Virus record (IMG/VR): IMGVR_UViG_3300023179_004565 | Location: 1 to 28,663 of that record | Reading direction: 5' to 3' (one strand) | DNA length: 28,663 nt | Source of the DNA: a virus | Shown: one piece after another, positions 1-6,233 of the stretch | How positions within the stretch are numbered: the stretch's first letter is position 1 | Layout of the letters: each line of letters begins with the position of its first letter | Program-made: the position numbers and the translations under genes | The notes under the pieces: generated by a model | Database searches by the model: none | Seen by the model: the letters and a program-made list of their open reading frames with translations, nothing else | What the model was told of the DNA's origin: nothing

Positions 1-466
1 TACGGTAGCCGTGAACCTTGAACACCATCAGGCACTCGAGCAGGCCGTTCTTGGCGGCGTCGGAGATCCGCGTTGCGAAGTTCGTGGTGCTGTCGCCGTC
101 CGGTAGACGGTCGAGATAGTATTTCAGGATGTTCCGCACAGTGGTGGCGGACAGCGGCGATTCCTTGCCCACCTGAACGCTGAACCAGTCGCCGAATTGG
201 GTGAGCGCGCGCTTGAATACCGCGGCGAACTGGTCGACCGTCTCACTCGTCTTGGGGATGAACTCGGTGGACTGCCCTTCGACCTTGTGGGTCCAGTCCT
301 GGATGCCGTTGTAGGCATCGCGGTTCATCTGCGAGCGCCAGATCCGCTGTCGCCGCCCGTCTTCCGCTTCCCGCTTGGCCGCCAGGATGGCCTGGACGGT
401 GGGATCGCCGCTATCGTCCGCCGGTTTTTCCGTTCGGGCCGTCGCTGTTCGTACGTTTCTCGCCAT
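1..466 (-). CDS. Phage portal protein, N-terminal part (cut by window edge)
   Basis: The open frame starts at ATG 466 and runs off the left edge after 155 codons, so only the N-terminus is visible. An AGGA Shine-Dalgarno lies about 7 nt upstream. The protein begins MARNVRTATARTEKPADD and continues with charged helices and the stretch GIQDWTHKVEGQSTEFIPK, then TSETVDQFAAVFKRALTQFG. This resembles the N-termini of podovirus-type portal proteins, which form the dodecameric DNA channel at one capsid vertex. Its place directly after the large terminase in the same operon fits the usual terL-portal order. The start overlaps the preceding 60-residue gene by 56 nt. The assignment rests on recalled sequence resemblance and position; the C-terminal part is needed to confirm it. 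Confidence 0.75.
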   Translation of the reverse strand, partial: MARNVRTATARTEKPADDSGDPTVQAILAAKREAEDGRRQRIWRSQMNRDAYNGIQDWTHKVEGQSTEFIPKTSETVDQFAAVFKRALTQFGDWFSVQVGKESPLSATTVRNILKYYLDRLPDGDSTTNFATRISDAAKNGLLECLMVFKVHGYR

Positions 467-593
467 AGCGGTATCCTGCGTCGCGGAAAGTCACCTTTTT
501 GTAGCGTACTTCATGGACACAGGTGATGCACGTCCCGATCTCCCGCTCGGCGCCCCGCAAAACCGCCTCACAGGACCGGCAATGGGTTCTCAC
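411..593 (-). CDS. Small zinc-knuckle protein between TerL and portal
   Basis: This is a 60-residue frame. The GTG start overlaps the TGA of the terminase gene (GTGA), suggesting translational coupling, and the 3' end overlaps the portal start by 56 nt. Cysteine pairs CRSC (residues 5-8) and CITC (22-25) could bind one zinc ion as a short ribbon. The C-terminal half is basic and hydrophilic. I do not recognise a family. The coupled start and paired CxxC motifs make it more than a chance frame, but the long overlap with the portal gene lowers confidence. Small zinc-ribbon proteins are common in phage packaging regions; any function here is unknown. Confidence 0.5.
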   Translation of the reverse strand: MRTHCRSCEAVLRGAEREIGTCITCVHEVRYKKVTFRDAGYRYGEKRTNSDGPNGKTGGR

Positions 594-2926
594 CGCTGCG
601 CGCCCTTGAACGAATAGCTGCCATCCCGGATGGACGTCTTGCCGAACTTCCGCCCGCTCGAGAACTGCGTCACCGGTGCCTCGTAGGCCAGCCAATACGA
701 CCAAGCGTCGGAGCTGTGGGTGCGTTTGAAGTAGGGATCTGACCGATTTGCGACCTTGCGCAGCCCGCCGCGCTTGTCGAGCTGGACTTGCTCCAAATCG
801 AGTATCAATTCCTCACATTTCGGGTCGATTTCGACGTTCACCTCGCCGTATTCGTCCTTCAACTGGCGGTTCACAGCGTTGATCCGGTCGCGCACCATGG
901 GGTTCTGGTGGGGCAATTTGAGCCGAATTCCGACCCCTTTCGAGCGCATATGGTTGATGATCAGCGTGTAATTGGTCTCAGCGGTCTGCGCAGAGCGGTG
1001 CTGGCCGGTCTGGTCGCCATACACCCACCACTCGCCACGGTGCGAGCCGTAGGTGTCGTATACGTAGTCGCACATCTCGGCCAAATCGGAGTTTTCGGTC
1101 ACAAACTCGTCGAAAACACGGAAAACGTTGCCGTCGCGCTGCCCAATGAGGGTGATCAACGGGTCGATGTTGAAGTCCCAGCACCAGACCAAGGGCCGCC
1201 GAGGGTTCCAGAAGCTGGCTTGGTCGTGGACGTGCAAACTGCGCTCGAAGCTCGTGAACGCTCGCGCGCCGCCCGTGCCCGGTAGGAGTTCGCCATCCAG
1301 GCGAATACGACGCTGAAGACTTCCAGGAGGATAAATGCTTTCAAGGAACCGTACCTCGTCCGGCCCGATGAAGGGATTGTCATAGATACCGGCGGTGATG
1401 AGCAGCACGTCCTTCAACTTTCCCGCCTGCCACGGGCGCACGATGTCGTCGTAGGTCCACGTCACGCCGCCCGGTACGCCTTCCGGCGGCAACAGCGTGC
1501 AGGTCACGATGACGGAGAGCGTCCGACCGGCCTCTACGCGGATGGTCGCTTCCTCGTACACGTCCTTATCATGCTCTTCGTCGAACCAGATGAGGTCTTT
1601 GCCGGTGCCCTGGTACTTCTCGCGCCCGGAGTCGTTACTTTTGAATCCTAAAATACTTCCATTTTTCAACTTCAAAATCTGCTGACTAGGCACCCATTGT
1701 TGGATTTCCCGTTGCGGAATGAACGGCTCATTTCCTCGGCCTTTTACGCCATAACCGTTATCGAATAGCTTCGGTTGCACGATGTCACGGCTTGACGGCC
1801 AGTCGAGTGAAGAAGCCCATACGGACACTGAGCGATCAGTAATCGTCATATCAGGCGAATAATGCACGGTCTCAGAATCGGGCCAACCGAAGCGCAGCGC
1901 CTGGGCAACAATACTCGCCCCCACTTGCGATTTGCCGCTGTTGTGGTGCAACGCCCCCGCAGCGTAATAACAGTGCGTTTCTTCTACCTCGAAATCCACA
2001 ATCGGCTGCAAACCGAGTTCCTGGTATGCTATAATTCGCCTATCACCAAACAGAGAAACCGCGCATGGCTGCAAATAATCGGAGGGGCATGAAGCCGTTC
2101 GATCTCGAAGCTCGAGGTATCGTTCCTCTACTGGAGCAAGGGCTGACTCGTCGTGCAATCGCAGAAGCGTTGGGGGTAGACAAAACGACGGTTGACCGTT
2201 GGTGCCAGAAACGGGGGCTTTCCACAGGCCGAACAGGGCCTCTAGCAGGCCAGGGTCATCCAGACTGGCTTGGGGGAAGGACGCTAGACAAGCATGGATA
2301 CATTCTGGTGTGGGCCCCGATGCACCCATTTTGCCGAGCTTCTGGAAAACTTGCTGAGCATCGGCTTTTGGCTGAAGCGCTTCTATTTCGGCATCTAACG
2401 CCAGAAGAAGTTGTCGACCACGTCGATGACTGTCCGTACCACAACTGGCCAGATAATCTTCGCCTATTTCCTTGCAACGCCGATCATCTAGGCTGGACCA
2501 CAGGTCACCGAGCGAAGCCCACCCAGAGGTGGTCAATACCCGGTGCCTACAAGTCGCCTCAAAAACTTCCCCGTTGTCCAGATGAAAGCGAAACGCTGGC
2601 TCAATGCTCTTCAGAAATAAAGCAGAGGCTCGCTTGGTACATCGACTGCTACCGTCCCAGGATCGAACATAGAAACCTTTCTCGCCGAGAACTTCGCGAA
2701 GTGGGCGCGTGGCGGAACCCATTTCCACGTTTGTCCAAGGCGTAAGGCATCTATTACCGCCGAGGAAAAAGCCGCGCTTGTACTTGCGCGACATGATCTC
2801 GTCGATGAACTTCTGCTGCTTCTTGTGCGGCTTGAAGCTCAGCAGCGGATCATCCGCCCGCCGCCGTGCCAGCTCTTCCCGAAGTGCGAGCGCCTGCTCG
2901 AGCAGCGCCCGCTGGTTGTCGCTCAC
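590..2926 (-). CDS. Terminase large subunit precursor, interrupted by an intein in Walker A
   Basis: TerL is the ATPase-nuclease motor that cuts phage DNA and pumps it through the portal. The precursor is 778 residues. Removing the 270-residue intein (residues 60-329) leaves a 508-residue protein, a normal TerL length. The spliced Walker A would read GGNR-SGKSQVG. Walker B is LIWFDEEH and the coupling motif is near VIVTCTLLPPEG. The RNase-H-fold nuclease shows acidic positions at WCWDFNIDP, VYGDQTG and SSDAWSYW. The GTG start overlaps the TGA of the upstream membrane-protein gene (GTGA). Without splicing the P-loop is broken, so packaging should depend on intein excision. The extein has no frameshift. 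Confidence 0.93.
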   Translation of the reverse strand: MSDNQRALLEQALALREELARRRADDPLLSFKPHKKQQKFIDEIMSRKYKRGFFLGGNRCLTPWTNVEMGSATRPLREVLGEKGFYVRSWDGSSRCTKRASALFLKSIEPAFRFHLDNGEVFEATCRHRVLTTSGWASLGDLWSSLDDRRCKEIGEDYLASCGTDSHRRGRQLLLALDAEIEALQPKADAQQVFQKLGKMGASGPTPECIHACLASFPQASLDDPGLLEALFGLWKAPVSGTNGQPSFCLPPTLLRLHDESALAPVEERYLELRDRTASCPSDYLQPCAVSLFGDRRIIAYQELGLQPIVDFEVEETHCYYAAGALHHNSGKSQVGASIVAQALRFGWPDSETVHYSPDMTITDRSVSVWASSLDWPSSRDIVQPKLFDNGYGVKGRGNEPFIPQREIQQWVPSQQILKLKNGSILGFKSNDSGREKYQGTGKDLIWFDEEHDKDVYEEATIRVEAGRTLSVIVTCTLLPPEGVPGGVTWTYDDIVRPWQAGKLKDVLLITAGIYDNPFIGPDEVRFLESIYPPGSLQRRIRLDGELLPGTGGARAFTSFERSLHVHDQASFWNPRRPLVWCWDFNIDPLITLIGQRDGNVFRVFDEFVTENSDLAEMCDYVYDTYGSHRGEWWVYGDQTGQHRSAQTAETNYTLIINHMRSKGVGIRLKLPHQNPMVRDRINAVNRQLKDEYGEVNVEIDPKCEELILDLEQVQLDKRGGLRKVANRSDPYFKRTHSSDAWSYWLAYEAPVTQFSSGRKFGKTSIRDGSYSFKGAQR
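2027..2035 (+). promoter_or_regulatory. Extended -10 promoter for the antisense HNH gene
   Basis: TGCTATAAT is a perfect extended -10 element (TGnTATAAT). No good -35 is seen at 17 bp (TGCAAA, 3 of 6), but extended -10 promoters tolerate that. Transcription would begin near 2042 and leave a leader of about 45 nt before ATG 2089. The element lies within intein DNA that encodes the C-terminal splicing region on the other strand. It would let the endonuclease be made independently of the late terL operon. Confidence 0.65.
2081..2085 (+). promoter_or_regulatory. Shine-Dalgarno site deciding the HNH start
   Basis: GGAGG, continuing GGC, directly precedes ATG 2089. The earlier in-frame ATG at 2065 has only a weak purine stretch upstream. 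The site favours 2089 as the start and leaves the helix-turn-helix intact. Confidence 0.6.
2089..2745 (+). CDS. HTH-HNH homing endonuclease encoded antisense inside the intein
   Basis: The gene encodes 218 residues from ATG 2089, chosen because GGAGGGG lies directly upstream; an in-frame ATG at 2065 would give 226. Numbered from 2065, a helix-turn-helix is at 29-51 (RRAIAEALGVDKTTVDRWC) and an HNH domain at about 97-145. The HNH contains AEHRLLAEALL, then VVDHVDDCPYHNWPDNLRLF, then NADHLGW, the usual EHRL, H-x-D and N-x-x-x-N-L layout of phage HNH endonucleases. The roughly 80-residue tail is basic and aromatic. The frame lies wholly within the intein DNA on the opposite strand, and its TAA ends 4 bp inside the intein border. 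By analogy with known homing enzymes it probably cuts intein-free terL. Conservation of HNH residues argues against a shadow frame. Confidence 0.88.
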   Translation: MKPFDLEARGIVPLLEQGLTRRAIAEALGVDKTTVDRWCQKRGLSTGRTGPLAGQGHPDWLGGRTLDKHGYILVWAPMHPFCRASGKLAEHRLLAEALLFRHLTPEEVVDHVDDCPYHNWPDNLRLFPCNADHLGWTTGHRAKPTQRWSIPGAYKSPQKLPRCPDESETLAQCSSEIKQRLAWYIDCYRPRIEHRNLSRRELREVGAWRNPFPRLSKA

Positions 2927-3165
2927 ACAACAACCCCGAGCAGACCACCGCCGAAGATGAACGCGAGGTCCATGTAGCTCCCTGGCCCCATCTCATCGGG
3001 CGTCCAGTCGTGCTGCCACAGCTCGCGCAGGTAGCCGATGGCCGTCACGATGACCAGCGCGACGATGGCAGGCATGATGAGATGCAGGAGCGCACCCACC
3101 GCGAACCCCGCGGCGGCGTGCGCAACCTGATCTACGAGTTCCTTGTGGTCGTCGTAGAAACTCAT
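2923..3165 (-). CDS. Small two-helix membrane protein upstream of TerL
   Basis: The protein is 80 residues. Two to three hydrophobic segments are visible: about 14-43 (HAAAGFAVGALLHLIMPAIV and on) and the C-terminal LAFIFGGGLLGVVV. Between them is a charged, aromatic loop (LRELWQHDWTPDEMG). The ATG overlaps the stop of the NeuA-like gene (ATGA), and its TGA overlaps the GTG of terL, so it is translationally tied to both. Size and topology would suit a holin or another inner-membrane phage protein. However, a separate lysis cassette lies at 23.3-24.9 kb, so I call it only a membrane protein of unknown role. It could also serve the sugar cassette. Confidence 0.75.
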   Translation of the reverse strand: MSFYDDHKELVDQVAHAAAGFAVGALLHLIMPAIVALVIVTAIGYLRELWQHDWTPDEMGPGSYMDLAFIFGGGLLGVVV

Positions 3166-3914
3166 GTCAGCAGCCCGGCTTCGGGCGCGGCTTCGACTTC
3201 TTCTTTGCCATGCTTCTTCTCCTTCAGGTTGAGCCTTCTTTCAGCTTCGGCCATGTCCGCCTCGTCGTCAATGTTGACGAGCGGCGGGGTTTTGACGGGG
3301 TAGGTCGACAGCGGGGAATACACCGCCGACCGCACCGACATCATCCACACCCGCGATAGCGCGTAGACCGCGCCATTGCGGATAAATCGCTCCGGGATAT
3401 CCTGGCGGCGCAGCGCCGTGTCGGCACCCTCCACCGTGGCCAGCACGCCCTTGGAAATGGCGAACTGCTTCATGTTCGCGTAGCGCACCGGCACCTCTTC
3501 CACGGTCCAGGCAGCACTGTACGCCTTCATCGCGGAGATCGCCGACACGGCATGCTCCGCCATCCACACTTCGCGCAGCGGGCTCGTGGGCTCGAGGTAG
3601 ATGCTGGTCGCGAAGAAGTGCCCTGCCTGCTTCTCCGCTTCCAGCCACGCATGCTTCCATACGTCCACCGCGCGGGACTCGTCGCCGTGGTAGGTGGGTG
3701 GCAGGCAGAAGTCGATCATCGCGCGGCTCCCCACGTGCTGGACAACCTCCTGCGATTCTGTGCTGACGATCACGTGCGGCGAGACGGACTCTGCGAAGTC
3801 GATGGCGCGGTCCAGTAAAGTCCGCCCCGCCACCAGGCGCATGTTCTTGCGCGCGACGCCCTTCGAGCCCATTCGGCAGGGGATGACGCACAGCGTGGTG
3901 GGCAGGATGGTCAT
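3162..3914 (-). CDS. neuA-like: CMP-N-acylneuraminate cytidylyltransferase-like protein (NeuA family)
   Basis: This 250-residue protein has the N-terminal nucleotide-binding signature IPCRMGSKGVARKN (residues 11-24), close to the IPARxGSKxxxxKN motif of NeuA/KdsB enzymes. Further family-like stretches are DRAIDFAES, VSTES, YLEPTSPLR and NGAVYALSR. Members activate nonulosonic acids by joining them to CMP from CTP. The start ATG overlaps the TGA of the methyltransferase gene (ATGA). NeuB- and NeuC-like genes in the same operon make a CMP-sialic-acid-type product the natural inference. The exact sugar (Neu, Leg, Pse or other) cannot be read from sequence. The C-terminal tail (LKEKKHGKEEVEAAPEAG) is charged and unlike the core. 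Confidence 0.85.
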   Translation of the reverse strand: MTILPTTLCVIPCRMGSKGVARKNMRLVAGRTLLDRAIDFAESVSPHVIVSTESQEVVQHVGSRAMIDFCLPPTYHGDESRAVDVWKHAWLEAEKQAGHFFATSIYLEPTSPLREVWMAEHAVSAISAMKAYSAAWTVEEVPVRYANMKQFAISKGVLATVEGADTALRRQDIPERFIRNGAVYALSRVWMMSVRSAVYSPLSTYPVKTPPLVNIDDEADMAEAERRLNLKEKKHGKEEVEAAPEAGLLT

Positions 3915-4714
3915 AGCTTTTGGGCGGCTAGGTACTGGTACATCCAACCGTCCGGCCGGGTCCAGTATTCCGGGTCGCCGTGGACCGCGTAGCCGCACTT
4001 GTTCAGCATCCGGCCCAGCGACTCGAAAGTGAAATACCAGCGGTGCTGCGCGCAGAACCACATGTTCCGATAGGCGGCCTCCGACCACGCGCGGTCGAGG
4101 TCGAGGCACGGCACGACGATCTTCAACGTCGCGCCCGGCGCCATGAGCGTTGCGACGTCGCGCAGAACCGCCCAAGGGTCGCTGACGTGCTCGAGCACCA
4201 GCAGGAGCAGCACCTCGTTCGCCGTCGCGCCAAAACGCTCGTAGGCGTCCTGTACGGTGGCGAAGGCGTGGTGCCGGCGCTGCTCGGTGATGAAGCCGCG
4301 GAACTTCTCGTTCGGCTCGACGGCGATTGTGCCGAGCGATCCGTCCATCTGCAGCAGATGATCGAGCACCAGCCCGCCGCCCGCGCCGATGTCGGCCACG
4401 TTACTGCCACGCGGCACGCGCAGCCCTTCGGCCATCATCTGCGCGTAGGCGCTCTGTACCTTCACGTACTTCGCGTAGTCGTCGTCCCGTGCGACCGACT
4501 CGTGGTATTCCTCGGTCTCGTATGCCTCGTCCGGCAGGCACTGCTGCTCATCCAGCCGCAGCAACTTGCACTCCCAGCACTGGTAGAAGTCGCCGAGCAC
4601 AGGCGGTTTGCCGACGTGCGCGCGCATCGGCAGCGCGAACATGAAATCGAACGGCTTGTCGCAGGTAGCGCAAGTGGCGCTTCGCGCCCCATCTTGCTTC
4701 GCAATAATGGTCAC
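3911..4714 (-). CDS. SAM-dependent methyltransferase with N-terminal zinc site
   Basis: The protein is 267 residues from a GTG that overlaps the TGA of the HD-domain gene (GTGA). Two CxxC pairs, CATC (15-18) and CWEC (46-49), form a likely zinc site. A class I methyltransferase fold follows, with motif I VADIGAGGG (about 106-114) and an acidic motif II near TIAVEPNEKF. A post-motif-III segment reads LVLEHVSDPWAVL. This zinc plus Methyltransf_23-like layout is typical of sugar C- or O-methyltransferases in surface-polysaccharide clusters. Lying between NeuC- and NeuA-like genes, it most likely methylates the sugar or a precursor, but no substrate is shown directly. Confidence 0.8.
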   Translation of the reverse strand: MTIIAKQDGARSATCATCDKPFDFMFALPMRAHVGKPPVLGDFYQCWECKLLRLDEQQCLPDEAYETEEYHESVARDDDYAKYVKVQSAYAQMMAEGLRVPRGSNVADIGAGGGLVLDHLLQMDGSLGTIAVEPNEKFRGFITEQRRHHAFATVQDAYERFGATANEVLLLLVLEHVSDPWAVLRDVATLMAPGATLKIVVPCLDLDRAWSEAAYRNMWFCAQHRWYFTFESLGRMLNKCGYAVHGDPEYWTRPDGWMYQYLAAQKL

Positions 4715-5142
4715 CGTATGACCCTCTGAATGATGGGCTGGAAGGCGTTCAGCGATAGGCGGATGTACGCCGGGTCGAAGCTCGGATGGTCGTACTTCTG
4801 CGCAAAGAACATCGCGTCGTTGGCCGGCACGTGCCAGTCGTCGCCGGCCGAGAGCAGTTCCTGCATGGCCAGGGGGTGCTCGTAGCAGGCGATGAGCGCA
4901 CGGGCTGAAATGAACGGCCGCAGCACCACACCGGCCATGTTGCCGTGCTGCAGCGCCTCGAAGCCGCCGAAGACATCGTGGAACAGGCACATCACCACAT
5001 AGTCGTCCGGCTCCTTGGCGTAGAGCGCGCGCGTTGCGCACTGGAGTGAGTGCTCGTACTTGTCGATACGCTTGTCGAACGCCGCGTACTCACCACGACG
5101 CGTCTCGAGCAGCGCGAGCAGGCGCTCAGCTATCTTGTGCAA
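4711..5142 (-). CDS. HD-domain protein (PhnZ/MIOX-like metal hydrolase or oxygenase)
   Basis: This 143-residue protein has the ordered metal ligands of an HD domain: H31 in YEHSLQ, H55-D56 in CLFHDVF, H66 in LQHGNMAG and H89 in ACYEH. A single compact HD domain with the extra histidines resembles the mixed-valence di-iron oxygenases (PhnZ, MIOX) and related HD phosphohydrolases; I cannot decide between these. It overlaps NeuC by 17 nt and the methyltransferase by 4 nt. I infer a step on the sugar or its phosphate, for example removal of a phosphate in place of a dedicated NulO-9-phosphatase. The link to the pathway is by position only. Confidence 0.7.
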   Translation of the reverse strand: MHKIAERLLALLETRRGEYAAFDKRIDKYEHSLQCATRALYAKEPDDYVVMCLFHDVFGGFEALQHGNMAGVVLRPFISARALIACYEHPLAMQELLSAGDDWHVPANDAMFFAQKYDHPSFDPAYIRLSLNAFQPIIQRVIR

Positions 5143-6217
5143 GCAGCACCTCCGCGATGGCCTGGCCGGCGTTGCCGCGGCCGTAGGTGTGATCGGGCGG
5201 GTAGCGCCCCGTTGAGATCTGCTGGGCGATGGCCTGGGATAGGTTCTCGAACGCCGGCTGCAGCACGTTGACCGTCGTCAGTCGCCCTCGCTGGCGTTCA
5301 CCCACGTCCACCACCGGCGTACCGAGAATGCCTGCTTCCCGCACACCGACGCTGCTATTCCCCACGAGGCACGCGGCGTTCCGTAGCAGCCCCAAGAACT
5401 GCTCGGCCGGCAGGTGGCGGTAGAAGCGCACCGGGGCGTTGTGCTCATGCTCGAGGCGCAGTTCCTTCTCGATGCCCTCCGCGCCGGGGTCGATGTTCGG
5501 CCAGAACCACAGCACCTGCAGGTTGCCGGCGCTGCGGCACACCGCGTCGAACAACTCTCGCGGCGTGAACTCGTCATCCAGGCACGGATGGTAGAGCGCG
5601 ACGACGTAGGGCGACGCCGGGTCGAACTCAGGACCAATGCCCGTCGCGTTCAGAACCGGGGCCGGCGGCATCTTCGCCCTGAGCGCCAGGTCGACGCTCG
5701 GGCAGCCGGTCAGGTGCACGTTCCTGTGCCCGGCCTGGTAGAGCGTCCGGTAAGCGTCGCCTGTCGGCACGCAATGGACGTCGGCCAGGGCGGTGTTGGC
5801 GAAACGCACCTTGTCGTCGATGTTGCCACTGCGCTCACCGCCCAGGATATGCGTCAGCGGGATCTGGTTGTAGCTCGCCGCGATGCTCACTGCCAGGGTC
5901 TCGTAGCGGTCGGCCACCACGACCACGCGGTCGGGTTCCAGGAAGTCGAACACCGTTGTCAGCTCGGCGATGAGTTGGCCGGTGTAAGCCGCGGCGCCGT
6001 TCAGCCCATGCGGCTCGATGCCGGCGCAGCGGTAAATGGGCACGAACTCCGCGAAGGTGGCGATGTCGTGCTCGACGTTGCCGAAGCGGGTCAAGGCCGC
6101 GGAGCCCGCCAGCACGATGCTGAGGTGCGCGTTCCGCGCTTCCAACTCTTCGATGACCGTTTGCACTCGAGCGAGCGACGCCCGGGCGGTGATGACGATG
6201 ACAATGTGGTTGGTCAT
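5126..6217 (-). CDS. neuC-like: UDP-N-acetylglucosamine 2-epimerase-like protein (NeuC family)
   Basis: The protein is 363 residues, near the usual 370-390 of hydrolysing UDP-GlcNAc 2-epimerases. ATG 6217 starts directly at the Rossmann strand (HIVIVITARAS). Family landmarks are VVVVADRYETLAV (D103, E106), HILGGERSGNIDDKVRF (about 123-139), LTGCPSVD, VALYHPC, and the C-terminal nucleotide-binding part LVGNSSVGVREAGILGTPVV. The enzyme class converts UDP-GlcNAc to ManNAc and UDP, or acts on a related UDP-sugar. The usual RH in the GE..GxiDe..RH block is RF here, a departure worth checking. It lies 16 nt downstream of NeuB and overlaps the HD gene by 17 nt. Confidence 0.87.
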   Translation of the reverse strand: MTNHIVIVITARASLARVQTVIEELEARNAHLSIVLAGSAALTRFGNVEHDIATFAEFVPIYRCAGIEPHGLNGAAAYTGQLIAELTTVFDFLEPDRVVVVADRYETLAVSIAASYNQIPLTHILGGERSGNIDDKVRFANTALADVHCVPTGDAYRTLYQAGHRNVHLTGCPSVDLALRAKMPPAPVLNATGIGPEFDPASPYVVALYHPCLDDEFTPRELFDAVCRSAGNLQVLWFWPNIDPGAEGIEKELRLEHEHNAPVRFYRHLPAEQFLGLLRNAACLVGNSSVGVREAGILGTPVVDVGERQRGRLTTVNVLQPAFENLSQAIAQQISTGRYPPDHTYGRGNAGQAIAEVLLAQDS

Positions 6218-6233
6218 TGCGGCGCTTATAGCC

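Larger units (their letters stand above)
1940..2749 (-). other. Intein (270 residues) inserted in the TerL P-loop
   Basis: The element begins with Cys1 (CLTPWTNVEMGS, block A), directly after GGNR. It ends HHN (block G), followed by Ser as the +1 nucleophile in SGKS. Block B is the TxxH motif in FEATCRHRVLTTSGW, about residues 63-77. Block F is IVDFEVEETHCYYAAG, about residues 250-265. All residues required for the standard splicing pathway (Cys1, block B Thr and His, penultimate His, terminal Asn, +1 Ser) are present. The middle, about residues 90-235, has no LAGLIDADG or HNH motif in the sense frame. Instead it is the complement of an HNH endonuclease gene on the plus strand. The Walker A codons of terL are a known favoured class of intein insertion site. 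Confidence 0.93.

Noticed and set aside
3980-4729. Plus-strand frame opposite the methyltransferase gene
   Set aside because: The opposite strand has a clear SAM-binding motif and coupled start; this frame has neither.
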